A DNA stretch of 64,000 nt, taken from Echinometra lucunter (lineage: Eukaryota > Echinodermata > Echinoidea > Camarodonta > Echinometridae). Of this stretch, positions 1 to 11,666 are shown piece after piece (position 1 is the stretch's first letter; every line of letters begins with the position of its first letter). The translations under genes were made by a program, and so were the position numbers. Below the pieces are notes generated by a model, which worked only from the letters and a program-made list of their open reading frames with translations, did not search any database and had not been told where the DNA came from. Location of the stretch: the NCBI GenBank assembly GCA_029962745.1, contig CM057156.1, forward strand, positions 2,564,114 to 2,628,113, read 5' to 3'.

Positions 1-1009
1 TATCATCTACAAGATATGCCGGAAAACAAAGCAAGGTAGGTTCGACGGTAAAAGTTAAGATGTTTTTAATCTGCAACGTTATCATCATTTCCATTTCTCC
101 AATGTCTGACTTAAAAAAAAAAAAAATCATTTGCCGATGTGCCCTGCTGCCGCCTGCTACCGGTGACTGCCCCCTCCTACCGTTGACTTCCACCAACTAC
201 TGGTGACGCTGGCTGCTACTGGTGATTGCCGCCTGGTACCAGTGACTTCCACCTGTTTGCGGTGACTGCCGCCTGTTGCCATCGGTGACTTAGGCCTTCT
301 ACCGGTGACCGCCGCATTTACTGGGTCAATGATTGATCGATCATTCCTATGGAATAAGCTCTCACTAGATATTCGTAATCTATCCTCTCTCAGTAACTTC
401 AAGACCTCACTAAAAACCTGGTTATTTCGACAAGCTTTTTCATAAACCATGTAAACGATATTGTTTCTCTTATTTGTGTCTGTTTTCTGTCTCCTTTTCA
501 CTGCAACATGAGCATCTACTCAGGATGGATACCGGCGCATTATAAGTGTTCATATTAGTATTAGTATCATAAGATACGGTTACTAGTCAAGGCACCAAAC
601 TAACATCTGTTATTTTCAATGGATCAGGCAAAAATATAAATATTGAAAATAACATTAGTGTGTCCATTTTGATTCATTTGCACCCCCACTCATAGTATAA
701 GTTGTCCTTCTCAGCTAATAGATGTCTTTTCACAGCTGTCGAAACAAAAAAAGGTAAAAAGAAACATAGATTCAAGATATATAGTTATAATGTCATGCAT
801 AGTAACGAGTAACATAATAAATTGTGCTAAATCCATTTTCATTTTGATGTTATCATTAATTCCAAAGCCAGGATTATTTTCTAAGAAGGGGCATTAATGA
901 CAATGTCAGCATTGTTATTATTGCTGTAAGGTACCAATTAATCTAGTAGAGTAGTGCTTATGGGAGTAGAAAACATGAGGAATGGAAGGGGAATTGAACT
1001 TTTACAAAA

Positions 1010-1059
<50 letters not shown>

Positions 1060-1478
1060 ATGTCATTTCATCGCGATGGTGTTGACCAAAGCATTAAGTC
1101 AACATTATTGCTTTGGAATAATAGTTTGAAAAAATACCACTTAATCTATATTGTAACAAATAATCAACATTTTTCAATTTGGTATTGATAATCTATTTCA
1201 CATTTCCATTTCTCTTCACTTTGCTACGATATTCAGCTCGCCAATCAGTCAACAACAACGAGAGTAGCGTCCTGAGGCGGTCATGTTCGAGTAGTCTACC
1301 GAGAGCCCGGATGAAAGCTCTTCGTCTCACTGCGACCATCGTCACGGCTTTCATCATGTGTTGGGGTCCATATTATGTCCTGAGCACGTGGTAAGTGACG
1401 TCATTGAAAATGTGACATCACAGGTGGAGGGTAAGGATTTAGGGGAGCACTACCACCCCTTTATGAAAACTAACTTCA

Positions 1479-1509
<31 letters not shown>

Positions 1510-3628
1510 AAAAGAAGAAGAGGAAGAAGAAGTAGAATACATTGCCCGCTCTTTGTAGGCGGCACCTGAAAAAAATTGATTATGAAGAGCAAAGCAGTAC
1601 AAAATGAAAAGGTGAAAATAAAAACAGTGTAGAAGTGGGGGCAGTTTTGAACCATCTCTGCCATGTCTGCCATGCATGGAATTTCTATACTTCTAAATGT
1701 CACTTCCTGAAAAGGTCAATTTCATCGATGGATTCAGTATTGGTTGTTTTGCGCCCCAGTCCTAGACGGGAAGGGGGTGGGGGTCAACCTAGCCGCATAC
1801 ATAGAAGCTGCGCTAAAAATCGTCAGCCACGCACAAAGTGGCGGGGGCGGCCAGGAGAACAATCAAAAGAGGGCCAAAAAATTACGGCTTCTCAATACAC
1901 GTGGCTTTTATCGACAAACGTATGACTGATCTTGCTTTGAAAACGAAAACAAACTAAACTCTTATGGTAATATATGACAAGCCATCATACGCTAATTCCT
2001 CTCTCCTTCAGTATCGTTCATAGCAGACGTGCTATTCATTTTGCAACCGTAGTCACGTTTGAGCGCAGTGATAAATCTACGTTTGACAACTAGTCATACC
2101 ATCAAGTTTGTCTTCTTTTTTCAAGGCAGGAGCAGTCATGTACGGAATCGTAAAAGTGCCCCTAGAAGACGAGATGTCTTCTCGTGCTGACGAAGTTGAC
2201 TTGACGAGATCCAGGATTTTGTCTTCTTGTTATCTCATCTTCCTCAAGTCGACTTGACAAGATTCAGGATCTTGTCTCCTTGTCTTATCTTCCTTATCAT
2301 AGTCGACTTGTCGAGATCCAGGATTTTGTCTTCTTGTCATCTCATCCTCATCAAGTTGACTTGACAGGATTTATGACCTTGCCTTCTCGTCTTCTTGACT
2401 CGTCTTCTTGACTTCTTGACTCCTTTTCTCTTCTTCTCATCTCGTCTTCTGGGGGCACTTTTATGCTTCCGTAGTCATGCGTTTTTGAATGAGTGAATAA
2501 GTGTATGAGAAGCCGTCAATTCATTCCCGCTTTGGAGGAATCTCCTGGCCGCCCCACTACTTTGTGCTCCACAGCATGAGACAGGGCAATGGTCACAAGG
2601 AGAACAGCGTAAGCAATACAAAGATGTCTGCAAGGCAATCTTAAAGTCTTGCGGAATGGAACCGTCGTCACGGCAGGCTCGAGCTGCCAACCGACATGAC
2701 CGAGCAGAATGGGATTAAAAAAAGTGCCAGGGGGGTGCGCACGCTTTGAAAGGAACTGCACCTTCCGTTTTGTCGCTCGGTCGCTGGAATGCAGCTGTAC
2801 GCAACCTGCCATTTTTCCAATCTCACAGATACCTACTCAACGAACAGGCCTATTCTGAAAGAAGCACTGTGGTTTAAGGAGAGGTCTCACTAGTCACAGG
2901 AGGCACCAACACCCTCCTTAGACATCAAACAGGGAATGAGATTCGTCGTTTGCAAAGGGCTCCATCTAAGAAATCTACATGTATCTCTCTTTGAGTGTCT
3001 GGTTAAACTAATGGTGTGCTCAAGTAACTGAGCACACCACTTTTCAGCTATATTTAGTCTAGCTAAAAACTGATTAGTCCAAATTCACAACACTTCGGGT
3101 ACCACAGTTTCCTACCAGACCCTCTCCAGGCAGTATTTAGTTGTAAGTTATTGTATCTCATGTGACCTTTTCATCTGGTGCCTCGTATAATGTAGTGCAA
3201 GTATTCATCAACAAACTATTATCGTTTTTATTTGTTCTATCAGGTATCACTTCGACCCAAGATGGCAAACTGGATCTGATCTCCCTAACCCCGATTGGAT
3301 GATCCACATCATGATGGCTCTAGGCTACTCCAACATTTGTCTTGATCCTATCATCTACGGCATCTTCATAACGCGGTTCAGTCTGTGCCATCGCCGCGGT
3401 AAATCCGCGGTCATGCATCCTCTCACGACCTACCGTCGCTCGACTATGAACTCGAATGTCGTCACAAACAATGGACACACGTCATCGGTGCGGTTTAATC
3501 ATACGTTGGTATCCAGCAAGAATAGCTGCAGCGGTAGCAACGCAGCGGCAGATACGGTCACGCCTCACGGAGACAGTGACGTCAGAAGGAATATCCTCTT
3601 GAATCGACGAGAGACGTCAACCACGTAA
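1..3628 (+). CDS. GnRH/corazonin-type receptor, 3' exons, second allele-like copy (partial)
   Basis: Same gene as the one at 11465-15266, here cut by the window start. Coding pieces are 1-35 (end of TM5, finishing ICRKTKQ before GTAGGT), 1237-1390 (third intracellular loop and TM6) and 3244-3628 (extracellular loop 3, TM7 and C-tail, stop TAA). Splice sites and phases are intact. The encoded residues are identical to the other copy, with only synonymous base differences. CWGPYY in TM6 and DPIIYG in TM7 place it in the GnRH/AKH/corazonin receptor family, G-protein-coupled neuropeptide receptors of the plasma membrane. The copy ends at a 500-N gap with homology still continuing, so I infer an uncollapsed haplotype rather than a separate gene. 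A true tandem duplicate is the alternative. Confidence 0.8.
150..315 (+). repeat. ~20-bp minisatellite in receptor intron (first copy)
   Basis: Eight or so degenerate units on the theme CTACCGGTGACTGCCGCCTG. They lie just downstream of the TM5 exon and are conserved in position in the second copy. Confidence 0.75.
341..445 (+). pseudogene. LINE ORF2 C-terminal remnant (first copy)
   Basis: A 34-codon open stretch ends in TAA and contains LWNKLSLDIRN and FKTSLKTWLFRQAF. This matches the extreme C-terminus of CR1/L2-like non-LTR reverse transcriptases (compare WNDLPL...FKRYLKTRLF in the element at 33506). No catalytic part is present. Relative to the other copy, 19 bp between two GATCATT direct repeats are missing at its start. 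Confidence 0.65.
1015..1052. repeat. (TA)n microsatellite
   Basis: Uninterrupted TA repeats in the receptor intron. The equivalent place in the other copy (12666-12681) has far fewer units, a length polymorphism typical of alleles. Confidence 0.9.
1237..1390 (+). CDS. Receptor exon: intracellular loop 3 and TM6 (first copy)
   Basis: 154-nt exon between acceptor ...ATATTCAG and donor GTAAGT. It enters in phase 1 and leaves with two bases of a Trp codon. It contains the family-typical stretch PRARMKALRLTATIV leading into TM6 with FIMCWGPYYVLST. It differs from the exon at 12867-13020 by one silent change (ACG versus ACA Thr). Confidence 0.85.
2141..2473. mobile_element. TIR element carrying an internal minisatellite (first copy)
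   Basis: Terminal inverted repeats of about 36 bp begin TACGGAA at the left and end TTCCGTA at the right, continuing into AAAAGTGCCCC. The flanks are GTCATG on both sides (2135-2140 and 2474-2479), a 6-bp target duplication. Inside are four ~52-bp units built on AGTCGACTTGACGAGATCCA and GATTTTGTCTTCTTG. It is non-coding and sits in the intron between the TM6 and TM7 exons. The allele-like copy is 13779-14111. Confidence 0.75.
3244..3628 (+). CDS. Receptor exon: loop 3, TM7 and C-terminal tail (first copy)
   Basis: 385-nt terminal exon after acceptor TCTATCAG. Its first base completes the split Trp codon, giving WYHFDPRW. TM7 reads ALGYSNICLDPIIYGIF, carrying the DPxxY form of NPxxY that is known for GnRH-type receptors. 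A Ser/Thr/Asn-rich tail follows and ends in ETSTT-stop. Three silent differences separate it from the exon at 14882-15266. Confidence 0.85.
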
Positions 3629-4359
3629 TGTTGTGAATGACTCAAGTTTATTCCGACGGACTGCTACATTGCTACTACTAAGAAATATTTTCAAGACTCT
3701 TGGCATCGAAGCTATTGTTTTAAGATACTTTTATCTGCAGTTTGTTATCGGTACAGTGGGTTATCTGTGACTTATAGGGGTGCAGGTCGTGCACGCCATT
3801 TAATTTTTGAACTGTGGGAAATGTGGGCATTATATATTGTTTTTAAACTAAACATTCTTGTAAAAGGAATGTGGAAACCCTTCAGTCTGCAGCTTTTAGA
3901 ACGGTAAATACTTCTTTCTTTTGCGATTTATTATTGATTTGGAGATTTCCAGAAACATCCATGCATTATTTTGGGTACTGCTGTATATAACATATGGTGA
4001 AAATAGGTTTGTTTTGTATGTTTGTTTGTTTTGTTTGATTCTTTGTTTTGTTTTGTTTTGATTTTATATTGAAGATTAAGTATGTAATGTATTCCTGCCT
4101 AATGCTACTAATTTTTAAAACGGTAAACAGGTAAAACAAAACAAAAAGAAGAAAACGAAACGAAATGTGTACTTTTCATAAGGTCGTTATGGTTAAAGTT
4201 AATTTTGTGCAAACTTTTAAAAGAATATTCTGTATTTAATGCGCATTTTAATACAAAAGATCCATAACCCATCCCCTTTCCGACTAGAACTGCCTCCAAC
4301 AAAAGTACTGCCCCAGAAAATAGCTACTCATACGTTAACTATGCCTTGACACAAGCTTG

Positions 4360-4590
4360 GACAAATTCAAGCTCCTCGGACAACTACCCGCGGACAATGA
4401 TCTCCCGAACGACCATTCCCTGGACAACTACCCCTGGACAACATTTAAAGAAAATCATTGGACTATCAACCCCAGATAATTACCACAGAAAATAGCAACC
4501 GGACAACTCGGAGAGTTGCCCCGGAAAAACTACCTTGGACAGTTGCCCCAGAAAAATTACATCGGACACTCATTCCCGTACAACTACCCC
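4360..4590. repeat. Degenerate GGACAACTACCCC repeats
   Basis: About a dozen loosely spaced ~20-bp units on GGACAACTACCCC and variants, downstream of the receptor stop codon. Similar units appear at 15990-16235 and in opposite orientation at 36280-36500. Confidence 0.55.
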
Positions 4591-4595
4591 TGGGG

Positions 4596-4761
4596 GTTGT
4601 TTCATAAAGCTGTTTGTAAGTTACGAACGAATTTACGCACGACTGGTGATACCTTCTTGTCCTACATGTAAATGAATGAGAATCTGATTAGCACCCAAGA
4701 AGGTATCACCAGTCGTTCGTAAAGTCGTTCGTAACTTACGAACAGCTTTATGAAACACCTC
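4596..4761. mobile_element. Fold-back MITE, GTTTCATAAAGCTG family
   Basis: Near-perfect inverted arms of about 65 bp run from GTTTCATAAAGCTGTTTGTA to the mirror ending CAGCTTTATGAAAC, with a short loop. It is non-coding. The same family occurs at 16241-16405 and, with a larger core, at 22565-22896. Confidence 0.8.
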
Positions 4762-5295
4762 CCTGGACTACTTGCACCAGCAGTTATCTTTGGGTTTTCA
4801 GCAAAGTTGCAAGGCTATTTGTTCGGTATAGTTTGGGTGTGGTTATTTTCAACGGGGGAGTTGTCCGGAAATAGTCGGGGGAAGTATTCGATTTTATAAC
4901 CATATGTAATCACTCTAGGTTTTGAAGAATTCTATTGAATTTTTTATTATTCTTGTTGTTGCTCCTCCGTGTGCTTGGGGATATTTGGTATAATTTTGGA
5001 GAAATGGCGTCACCTGTGCCTGGGAGGGGGAAAAGCGAACCTCAGTGTGACCCTCGGGTCTCTCCACCCGATAAAGCTTATCTGCTTATTGAGATGTGCA
5101 GGTGTACCACCACACCGGGGTTTCCCCCTACACCAATTCGAGTAGTGCAGTGGGTTCTTAACGTGCCCGTCCCCTACACGGGGCCTCCATTTGACATCCT
5201 ATCCAAGAGACGGAATGTTTTCCACTGAAACATAGCCTGCGTCTACGAAACAGGGGAGGGGCACGTTAGCACATAAGGCAGGCTTCAGTCATCCG

Positions 5296-5365
5296 CCTTG
5301 GGTGGACTTTGGTTCGACAGGCAGACGCTTTACCGACTGAGCTAACTCGTCTCCTGGATCCTCGA
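5296..5365 (-). repeat. tRNA-derived SINE remnant (first copy)
   Basis: The reverse complement carries an A-box-like TTAGCTCAGTCGGTAAAG and a variable region. About 14 bp containing the B-box half is deleted compared with 16960-17045. Confidence 0.5.
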
Positions 5366-5386
5366 GGTCGTTATATTGTAGTTTAC

Positions 5387-5886
5387 NNNNNNNNNNNNNN
5401 NNNNNNNNNNNNNNNNNNNNNNNNNNNNNNNNNNNNNNNNNNNNNNNNNNNNNNNNNNNNNNNNNNNNNNNNNNNNNNNNNNNNNNNNNNNNNNNNNNNN
5501 NNNNNNNNNNNNNNNNNNNNNNNNNNNNNNNNNNNNNNNNNNNNNNNNNNNNNNNNNNNNNNNNNNNNNNNNNNNNNNNNNNNNNNNNNNNNNNNNNNNN
5601 NNNNNNNNNNNNNNNNNNNNNNNNNNNNNNNNNNNNNNNNNNNNNNNNNNNNNNNNNNNNNNNNNNNNNNNNNNNNNNNNNNNNNNNNNNNNNNNNNNNN
5701 NNNNNNNNNNNNNNNNNNNNNNNNNNNNNNNNNNNNNNNNNNNNNNNNNNNNNNNNNNNNNNNNNNNNNNNNNNNNNNNNNNNNNNNNNNNNNNNNNNNN
5801 NNNNNNNNNNNNNNNNNNNNNNNNNNNNNNNNNNNNNNNNNNNNNNNNNNNNNNNNNNNNNNNNNNNNNNNNNNNNNNNNNNNNNN
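5387..5886. other. Assembly gap, 500 N
   Basis: Exactly 500 N, a conventional placeholder for unknown scaffold distance. Open frames reading across it are artefacts. Confidence 0.98.
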
Positions 5887-6259
5887 ATAATAAATATGGA
5901 CAGATGGAGATATAAATAAAAACAGAGATAAAGCAATAGATAGATTAATAGATCTATTAGATAGATAGATAGATAGATAGATATAGAAAGACAGATAGAT
6001 AAAATATGTGATGAATATGGATAGATAGATAAAGATAAATATAAATACAAAAATAGAACGAGAGAGCGAGAGAGAGAGAGAGAGAGAGAGAGAGGACGAC
6101 GGGGATTATGATAACAATAATTACGATGAAGACGCCAGACTGTATGAATCGGGACCAATATACAGATAGAAGTCGTGCAGTATCTTGTTGAAGTGCCCCA
6201 GTTCAGAAATGCTGCAGATATCTGTGGGATATAGCGGGACATAGTTTTTTTTCTTTCTT

Positions 6260-6300
<41 letters not shown>

Positions 6301-6670
6301 GACCTAGATAAAATTCTCTCAAGAGAAATAAAGATATACAACACGTGTTGCCCTCAGGCCTATCACCGCGAAGCTATTGTTCGGTATAAATATATTATCC
6401 TTACAGACTTCAAGATTATTGGCAGGTTTCTTTACAGAAGATGCTTCCATTCTCCCTCTCCCCATCCCCTCCCTCTCTCCCCTCTCTTTCTCTTTTTCAT
6501 TCTCTCGTTCTTTATTTATGTATTTACTATGTTATTTATTTATTCATTCATTCATTCATTCATTCATTCATTTATTGATTATTCATACATCTATTTATTT
6601 AATTTCGCCTAAAACACATAACAGACAAACAAAAGAAGCGGAGTAATACAAGGAAAAAATATGTGCCAAC

Positions 6671-6705
<35 letters not shown>

Positions 6706-7574
6706 TTTACACTGACAGAACACAGTATTCATTTGAACGTATTCATAAATTTCAAATCTACAGGTGGATTTCTAATGAGATATCGGGTGTTTTGTTTTTC
6801 TAAGGAACACATACACACGAATTGGACTGATGATAGTCATGAGTCTGACACCAAGGGAAAAATTGTTTTCTCCACTGATTAAAAAGCTTTAATTCGTGCG
6901 AATATATTTATAAACTTTAGATTCACATAGGCAGGTTTCTAGCGACCTGCCTCTCCTTTTATCGTTCTTCTTTCAGAAGCATGTGCACAAGAATTCCCTG
7001 ACTATAGTCATTAGTGGTCATGGGAATATTAGACAGCCGAGCATTACAAAATGCAAAAGACAACCTTAACAGAGGTGATAATTAGTATGAATTATATCTG
7101 GTCATTAGTCAAAGCGAAGGTAAAAAGAATGAACATTTTGAGGTTTTATTTGAAAGCGTGACATTTTTATTGTATGAAAAGGAATTTAGGGGAAATGGGA
7201 GAAGAGAAAAAATAACTAAAGGGCTAGGCTTATTTAGACTTCAGGGGGAAACCGGGGAGGTTTTTTTTTTCAATCTTTGTATTTCAATAATTCTAATAAA
7301 AGGTGAACATTCATTCCCAGGATACCAAGCATATTTTATTCCAAAAAATGAATGGCAATATGACGCAACAGAGGATTGCGCTTAAAATGTTTCGCACTTA
7401 TTCACTTGCGTGTTATAAAAAAATGCACTTAACCCCCACCCCCCCCCCCCCCCGCCCTCGGAAAATCCCACCTGTTTTCCCACTCATATCTGAACGGACC
7501 TAAATAAAGTTCATGTGCATTATCTAATAACGTCCTTTAATTTTCTATGAAGGAGATATATATAACAAGACCCA
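5887..7574. other. Simple-sequence-rich intergenic DNA
   Basis: Contains GATA-type repeats (5920-6050), (GA)n (6060-6095), (CT)n (6262-6298), CATT repeats (6540-6575), poly-A (6673-6701) and poly-C (7437-7454). No convincing exon was seen on either strand. Confidence 0.7.
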
Positions 7575-7744
7575 GGCACCGTTTCATGAAAGTTGTCAGC
7601 ACTGACAAGTTGTCATTCTCTAACAGTTACCATAGTAACAGTCAGTGACCAGTGCTTCTTAGCCAATCAAAACCAAGGATTTTTACTGAAATTGTCAGAG
7701 AATGACAACTTGTCAGTGCTGACAACTTTCATTAAACGGTGCCC
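7575..7744. mobile_element. Fold-back MITE, GGCACCGTTTCATGAAAG family
   Basis: Inverted arms start GGCACCGTTTCATGAAAGTT and return as CTTTCATTAAACGGTGCC. Inside, GTCAGCACTGACAAGTTGTC is mirrored near the right end. The loop contains AGCCAATCAAAACCAAGG. It resembles the element at 48093-48252 in design, though not in inner sequence. Confidence 0.8.
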
Positions 7745-8689
7745 CAGAGCCCAGAATTACCCTTTACCAGAACATTTTGATGCGATTTTAATGCTTACAA
7801 AAAGAGAGGAAGATGGGGTTCTTCTTCATTTTGTGTTTGAATTCTGTTCTGTAGCAGAGACCAGAAATCACAGACAAATACCCTCTACCAAATAAACTAG
7901 TTAAAGTTAAATTGACGAATGAAAAAGGAAGAATAAAACTAGGAGGGAAAAGAAAGGTTGGGTTCTTCTTCACTTTCCGTTTAAATGTATTGCTCGTCCA
8001 GTTCCTGCATATGAGCTTTTTTTAAATCATTGCTGATGGATTTCTTTTATTGCTTAGGCATGTTAGGGGAAATTACTGCTGCTTAAAAGCCTTAGACCCA
8101 GTTACATGAGAAAGCATTTTATTTGATTTATCTAAATTTTCTCCCTCGAGATATATTCTATACTTGCATAAGCGTTTCATTACACGAATGTAGAGCACGG
8201 ATTTATGTATTATCATGATTACGATGGTAATGATTAATTCATTGCGATTCCACAGTCACACAATCGTATCAACTAAAAAGCTCATTCTACACCGACTTGT
8301 TTTTAACTTTTGGGGGTATTCTAATATTTCTTTTCGATATATTGTCCGTCTGATTTGGGTCTCGTGCGTGTGAGGGTGTGGGTGTGCGTGCCTCTGTCCA
8401 TGCGCTCTTGTAAAGTTATATGAGGAAGGACAGTGAACAAAGAAAAATTCCTGAGAACAATGCTCCTCGGAATTCAAACAATAGTCCTCGGATGTCAAAG
8501 GACAGATTTGAGCTACATTCCGTCAGCCTTCCTAGAACAGGAGAACAATATTTGAACAATAGCTGTCGTCGGGAAGACAGTCACGCGGAGATGTGTGCGT
8601 AGTGTGTGGGTGGGTGTTCTCGTGTGTGTGGGTGTGTATATTTTAATGGTACTACATGTATAGTAGCGAAGCTTCACTCTTACTCTCTT

Positions 8690-8980
8690 AAAAAAAAAAA
8701 GAGTGAACGCTTTCACTCTGTTAGGGGTGAATTTCAGAAGAGAGTGCATTTAGAGTGAATTAAGAGTGAATTAAGAGTAAAAATTGTGATATTCACTCTT
8801 TATTCACTCTTTGAGGGTGACCTCAGGGATCACTCACAATCCTTGAGTGATCACTGAGGTCACCCCTCAAAGAGTGAATAAAGAGTGAACATCACAATTT
8901 TTACTCTTAATTCACTCTAAATGCACTCTCTTCTGAAATTCACCCCTAACAGAGTGAACGCGGTCACTCTTTTTTTTTTC
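8690..8980. mobile_element. Large fold-back element built of AGAGTGAA units
   Basis: Two arms of about 140 bp are near-perfect inverted copies around a short centre near 8838. Each arm is itself a chain of AGAGTGAA / TTCACTCT words and is bounded by A- or T-runs. A solitary, diverged arm of the same family is at 54095-54215. Confidence 0.8.
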
Positions 8981-11262
8981 TAGAGAGAGTATGGGGATAG
9001 ACTCTTTAACCCGTTATTCTAATAGAACAAATCATTTCATTAACTATTATCATGTTTTTCAAAGATATGCAATAATTCTTGATCAATACTTCCAGACATG
9101 GTGTGATCCTGTTTGAAGTTTAATGCAAATGGTCAAAAATGTAGATTTTCTTGAATTTCTCATTTTTTCTTTAATTCTAGCATTTCGAGACTGAAATCCC
9201 AATTTTTGTCTATATAAGTTTTCAAAGAAATATATCCATCATTGATAAATTTGAGGTCATCTGTGTATCTGAACGTTAGAATGATTTCGGAACTTACGTT
9301 TCACAGATTTATGGCGTTAATATATCAAAATATAACTACAAAATGAGAATTCCGAGAGGAAATCATGGCATTTTCACAAGGGAAAATATGTTTGTCCGTT
9401 TAGACAAATAGTCCGACGTAAGCTCATATCAGATATTTATCATCTATTTGGTGTTAGATGCCCCAGCTCCCAACGAATGTAATTTTCATCAAATCCAGGT
9501 CCTAGAACATGACTAGTAAATTTAATCCCTCGACCACATCATGCTTCATTTAACTTTTATCACTCGCAGAGGTATAACTTTCAGATCAGGAGCGACAATT
9601 AGTTGACGTCACTCAGAAACATAAGATGCGACAAATTTCACTTCATTTTCCCTGATCGTCATGAGAACACTTGTAATATATGGTTTCCGAGCGACACAGA
9701 TTTGGGATTAGAGACCATGAAGTCCTTCAAGAGGGATTCCGAATGGATATCGAGTTATACAACTCTGAATATTGAAACAGATCCGTCTTAACTATCTTTA
9801 CGATCACCCTTCGGCTACATTTTCAGACGTGACCGCAAATATCCTCGTTATTAATGAGGACCCAGTAGTAAATGTCATTTCTCCTGAGTGTGGTAATATT
9901 ACAGTTCATGGTCAACTTTAATATGGACAGTACAAAGAAGACATGGATTTCTTTGCTTTAGAGTCGCAACACCAACCTCATATGATATTGCAAGTTAAAA
10001 TACCCAAATCGTATTTCCAAGTAAACTTATGTATACCCAAGATAACTTGTTTGTGGGCCTTCGTACATGTTCCAGTGTTCTTTTTTAAATTCTTAACCAC
10101 TGGAATATTTCATGCCGTTTTTGGAGTGTTTTTATCATGTCTTCTAGAAATATACAAACTGAAGCTATACCCACCTCTCCTTTCAGCCATTCCATTGTGA
10201 CTCGCGTGACATTTGTACAAAATTTCAATTTGTTCAGGTTAAGTACTTGAAAACCTTATTTTGCAGACATGTTTTGTTTTACATATTCAATCAATGTACT
10301 GACCATACACATTGCTAAACAGAAATCTTTGATGTAAAGTCATGCTTGTTGGAGATATTTCAATTTTTTGTTGTGACTCGCCTGACGCGACACTATTGAA
10401 GATTCTGACCTTACTGTACTTGACTGCATTTTCGTAAGAAAGTACTGGCCCCATTCACACCAAATTTCTTGGAGTTGATTTTGAGACATTAGGCAGTAAT
10501 GAGGCAAAATTTCTTTATCCTTTGACGTTTCATTTTAAGTCAGTCACCTGTATGAAAATGTGACTTGCGTGACAAATGTCATTTGGCACTACAATTTGAA
10601 CTCTGTTGAGGAAGGTGTAACTCGATTGGTCGAAGGTGAAACGTGGTGAAAATCAGATCTACACCTTTTGAACATATACCTATCCAAACATGAATAACTT
10701 TTTTGAATTAATTGAATTTGAAATTTTAAGCTCTTGGTGTCTAGTTTACATGGAATGGCTGCTTTGATGTTTGATCGCCTTTAAACGGCTGATGAAATTT
10801 GTCTTTTTAACAATCTGCTATGAGGAGAAAACGATTTATTCCAATTCAGTGCAGGCAATTTCATATCCCAAATTTAAATCAAATCGAATTATATTTAGTT
10901 CTTCCATTCAAATTCATTTTACTTCAGGTCCATCACATTTTTCGAATCAATTTGAATATCATGTTCTCCAGTATCTCGCGCGATGCCTCGTAGCAAACAC
11001 TTTTATATTATGTTCCTTTTTCTGAAAAGTTTTACTGTTTTTCACTTGAAAGGTGACCATGGTGACGTTACTGGCTCAGACAAGTATAAGGGTAGAGCCA
11101 ACAAACAAGACGTCCTTCGCAACAGTACTGAATTTGATCCGATTCAAACACTTTTTGCCATAGATCGTTTATCCCTTTCCACATCTTATACCCCATGGTG
11201 AAACTTCAGACCCTTGTCCCTAGTATGCAGCTCCAGAAGGATTTATCGTTCTGGATTACATT

Positions 11263-11267
<5 letters not shown>
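8981..11267. other. Apparently unique intronic or intergenic DNA
   Basis: AT-rich, with few repeats. The only internal pattern noticed is a 15-16-base word repeated three times at 10196, 10372 and 10559. I looked here for the TM1-TM4 exons of the downstream receptor (GN, LAxAD, DRY-like motifs) and found none. Confidence 0.55.
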
Positions 11268-11323
<56 letters not shown>

Positions 11324-11400
11324 AATCTCTCTCTCAATCTCTCTCTCTCTCTAACTCTATCTTAAACTCTCTCCCTCTCTTAAACTCTCTCCCTCTCCCC
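11268..11400. repeat. (CT)n tract upstream of receptor exon
   Basis: Long CTCTCT run with CCCTCT interruptions. It ends about 65 bp before the polypyrimidine tract and acceptor of the TM5 exon. Confidence 0.85.
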
Positions 11401-11464
11401 CCCTCCCTCAAGCAATACTATAACTCTAACACATTATATCCAACTTTTTTTCCATCTCTTCCAG

Positions 11465-11666
11465 TTCCTAGTACATGAAGTTCTCTCACCTTACGAAGCA
11501 CCGGACTTCACGCAGTGCGCCGATTACCGCTTCGCTTTTGAGCATCGCACATTATGGTGGCTCTACCACATCTTCGTCACCCTTGCCATGTATGTCGTGC
11601 CTCTAATTACAATATTTACCTGCTATTCAGCTATCATCTACAAGATATGCCGGAAAACAAAGCAAG
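11465..11666 (+). CDS. Receptor exon: extracellular loop 2 and TM5
   Basis: 202-nt exon between acceptor ...CTCTTCCAG and donor GTAGGT, phase 0 in and phase 1 out. It encodes FLVHEVLSP, the loop-2 cysteine in QCADY, and TM5 with its conserved proline (YVVPLIT). Length and both phases equal those of the paralogous exon at 50664-50865. Confidence 0.88.

Larger units (their letters stand above)
1..5386 (+). repeat. 5.4 kb segment duplicated at 11632-17065 (probable alternate haplotype)
   Basis: Every landmark of 11632-17065 recurs here in the same order at an offset of about 11.63 kb. These are exon ends, minisatellite, LINE remnant, TIR element, terminal exon, 3' flank, fold-back element and SINE remnant. 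Differences are scattered substitutions plus small indels: a longer TA microsatellite at 1015, poly-C/CA length at 1480, a 19-bp deletion near 337 and a ~14-bp deletion near 5313. Identity by eye is in the high nineties. Homology stops only at the N gap. Confidence 0.9.

Noticed and set aside
5289..6344. Long frames running through 5387-5886
   Set aside because: They consist mostly of N and of microsatellite sequence.
9604..9791. 62-codon frame resembling a Cys-loop receptor segment (cysteines around an FP, later an EW)
   Set aside because: The cysteine spacing is 14 instead of 13, the Asp after FPx is misplaced, no splice sites fit and a stop follows. Likely chance similarity.
10983..11201. 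Frame with FAIDRLSL near 11160 as a candidate TM3 end of the receptor
   Set aside because: No hydrophobic helix or TM3 cysteine precedes it, and no splice donor fits the phase needed for the next exon.
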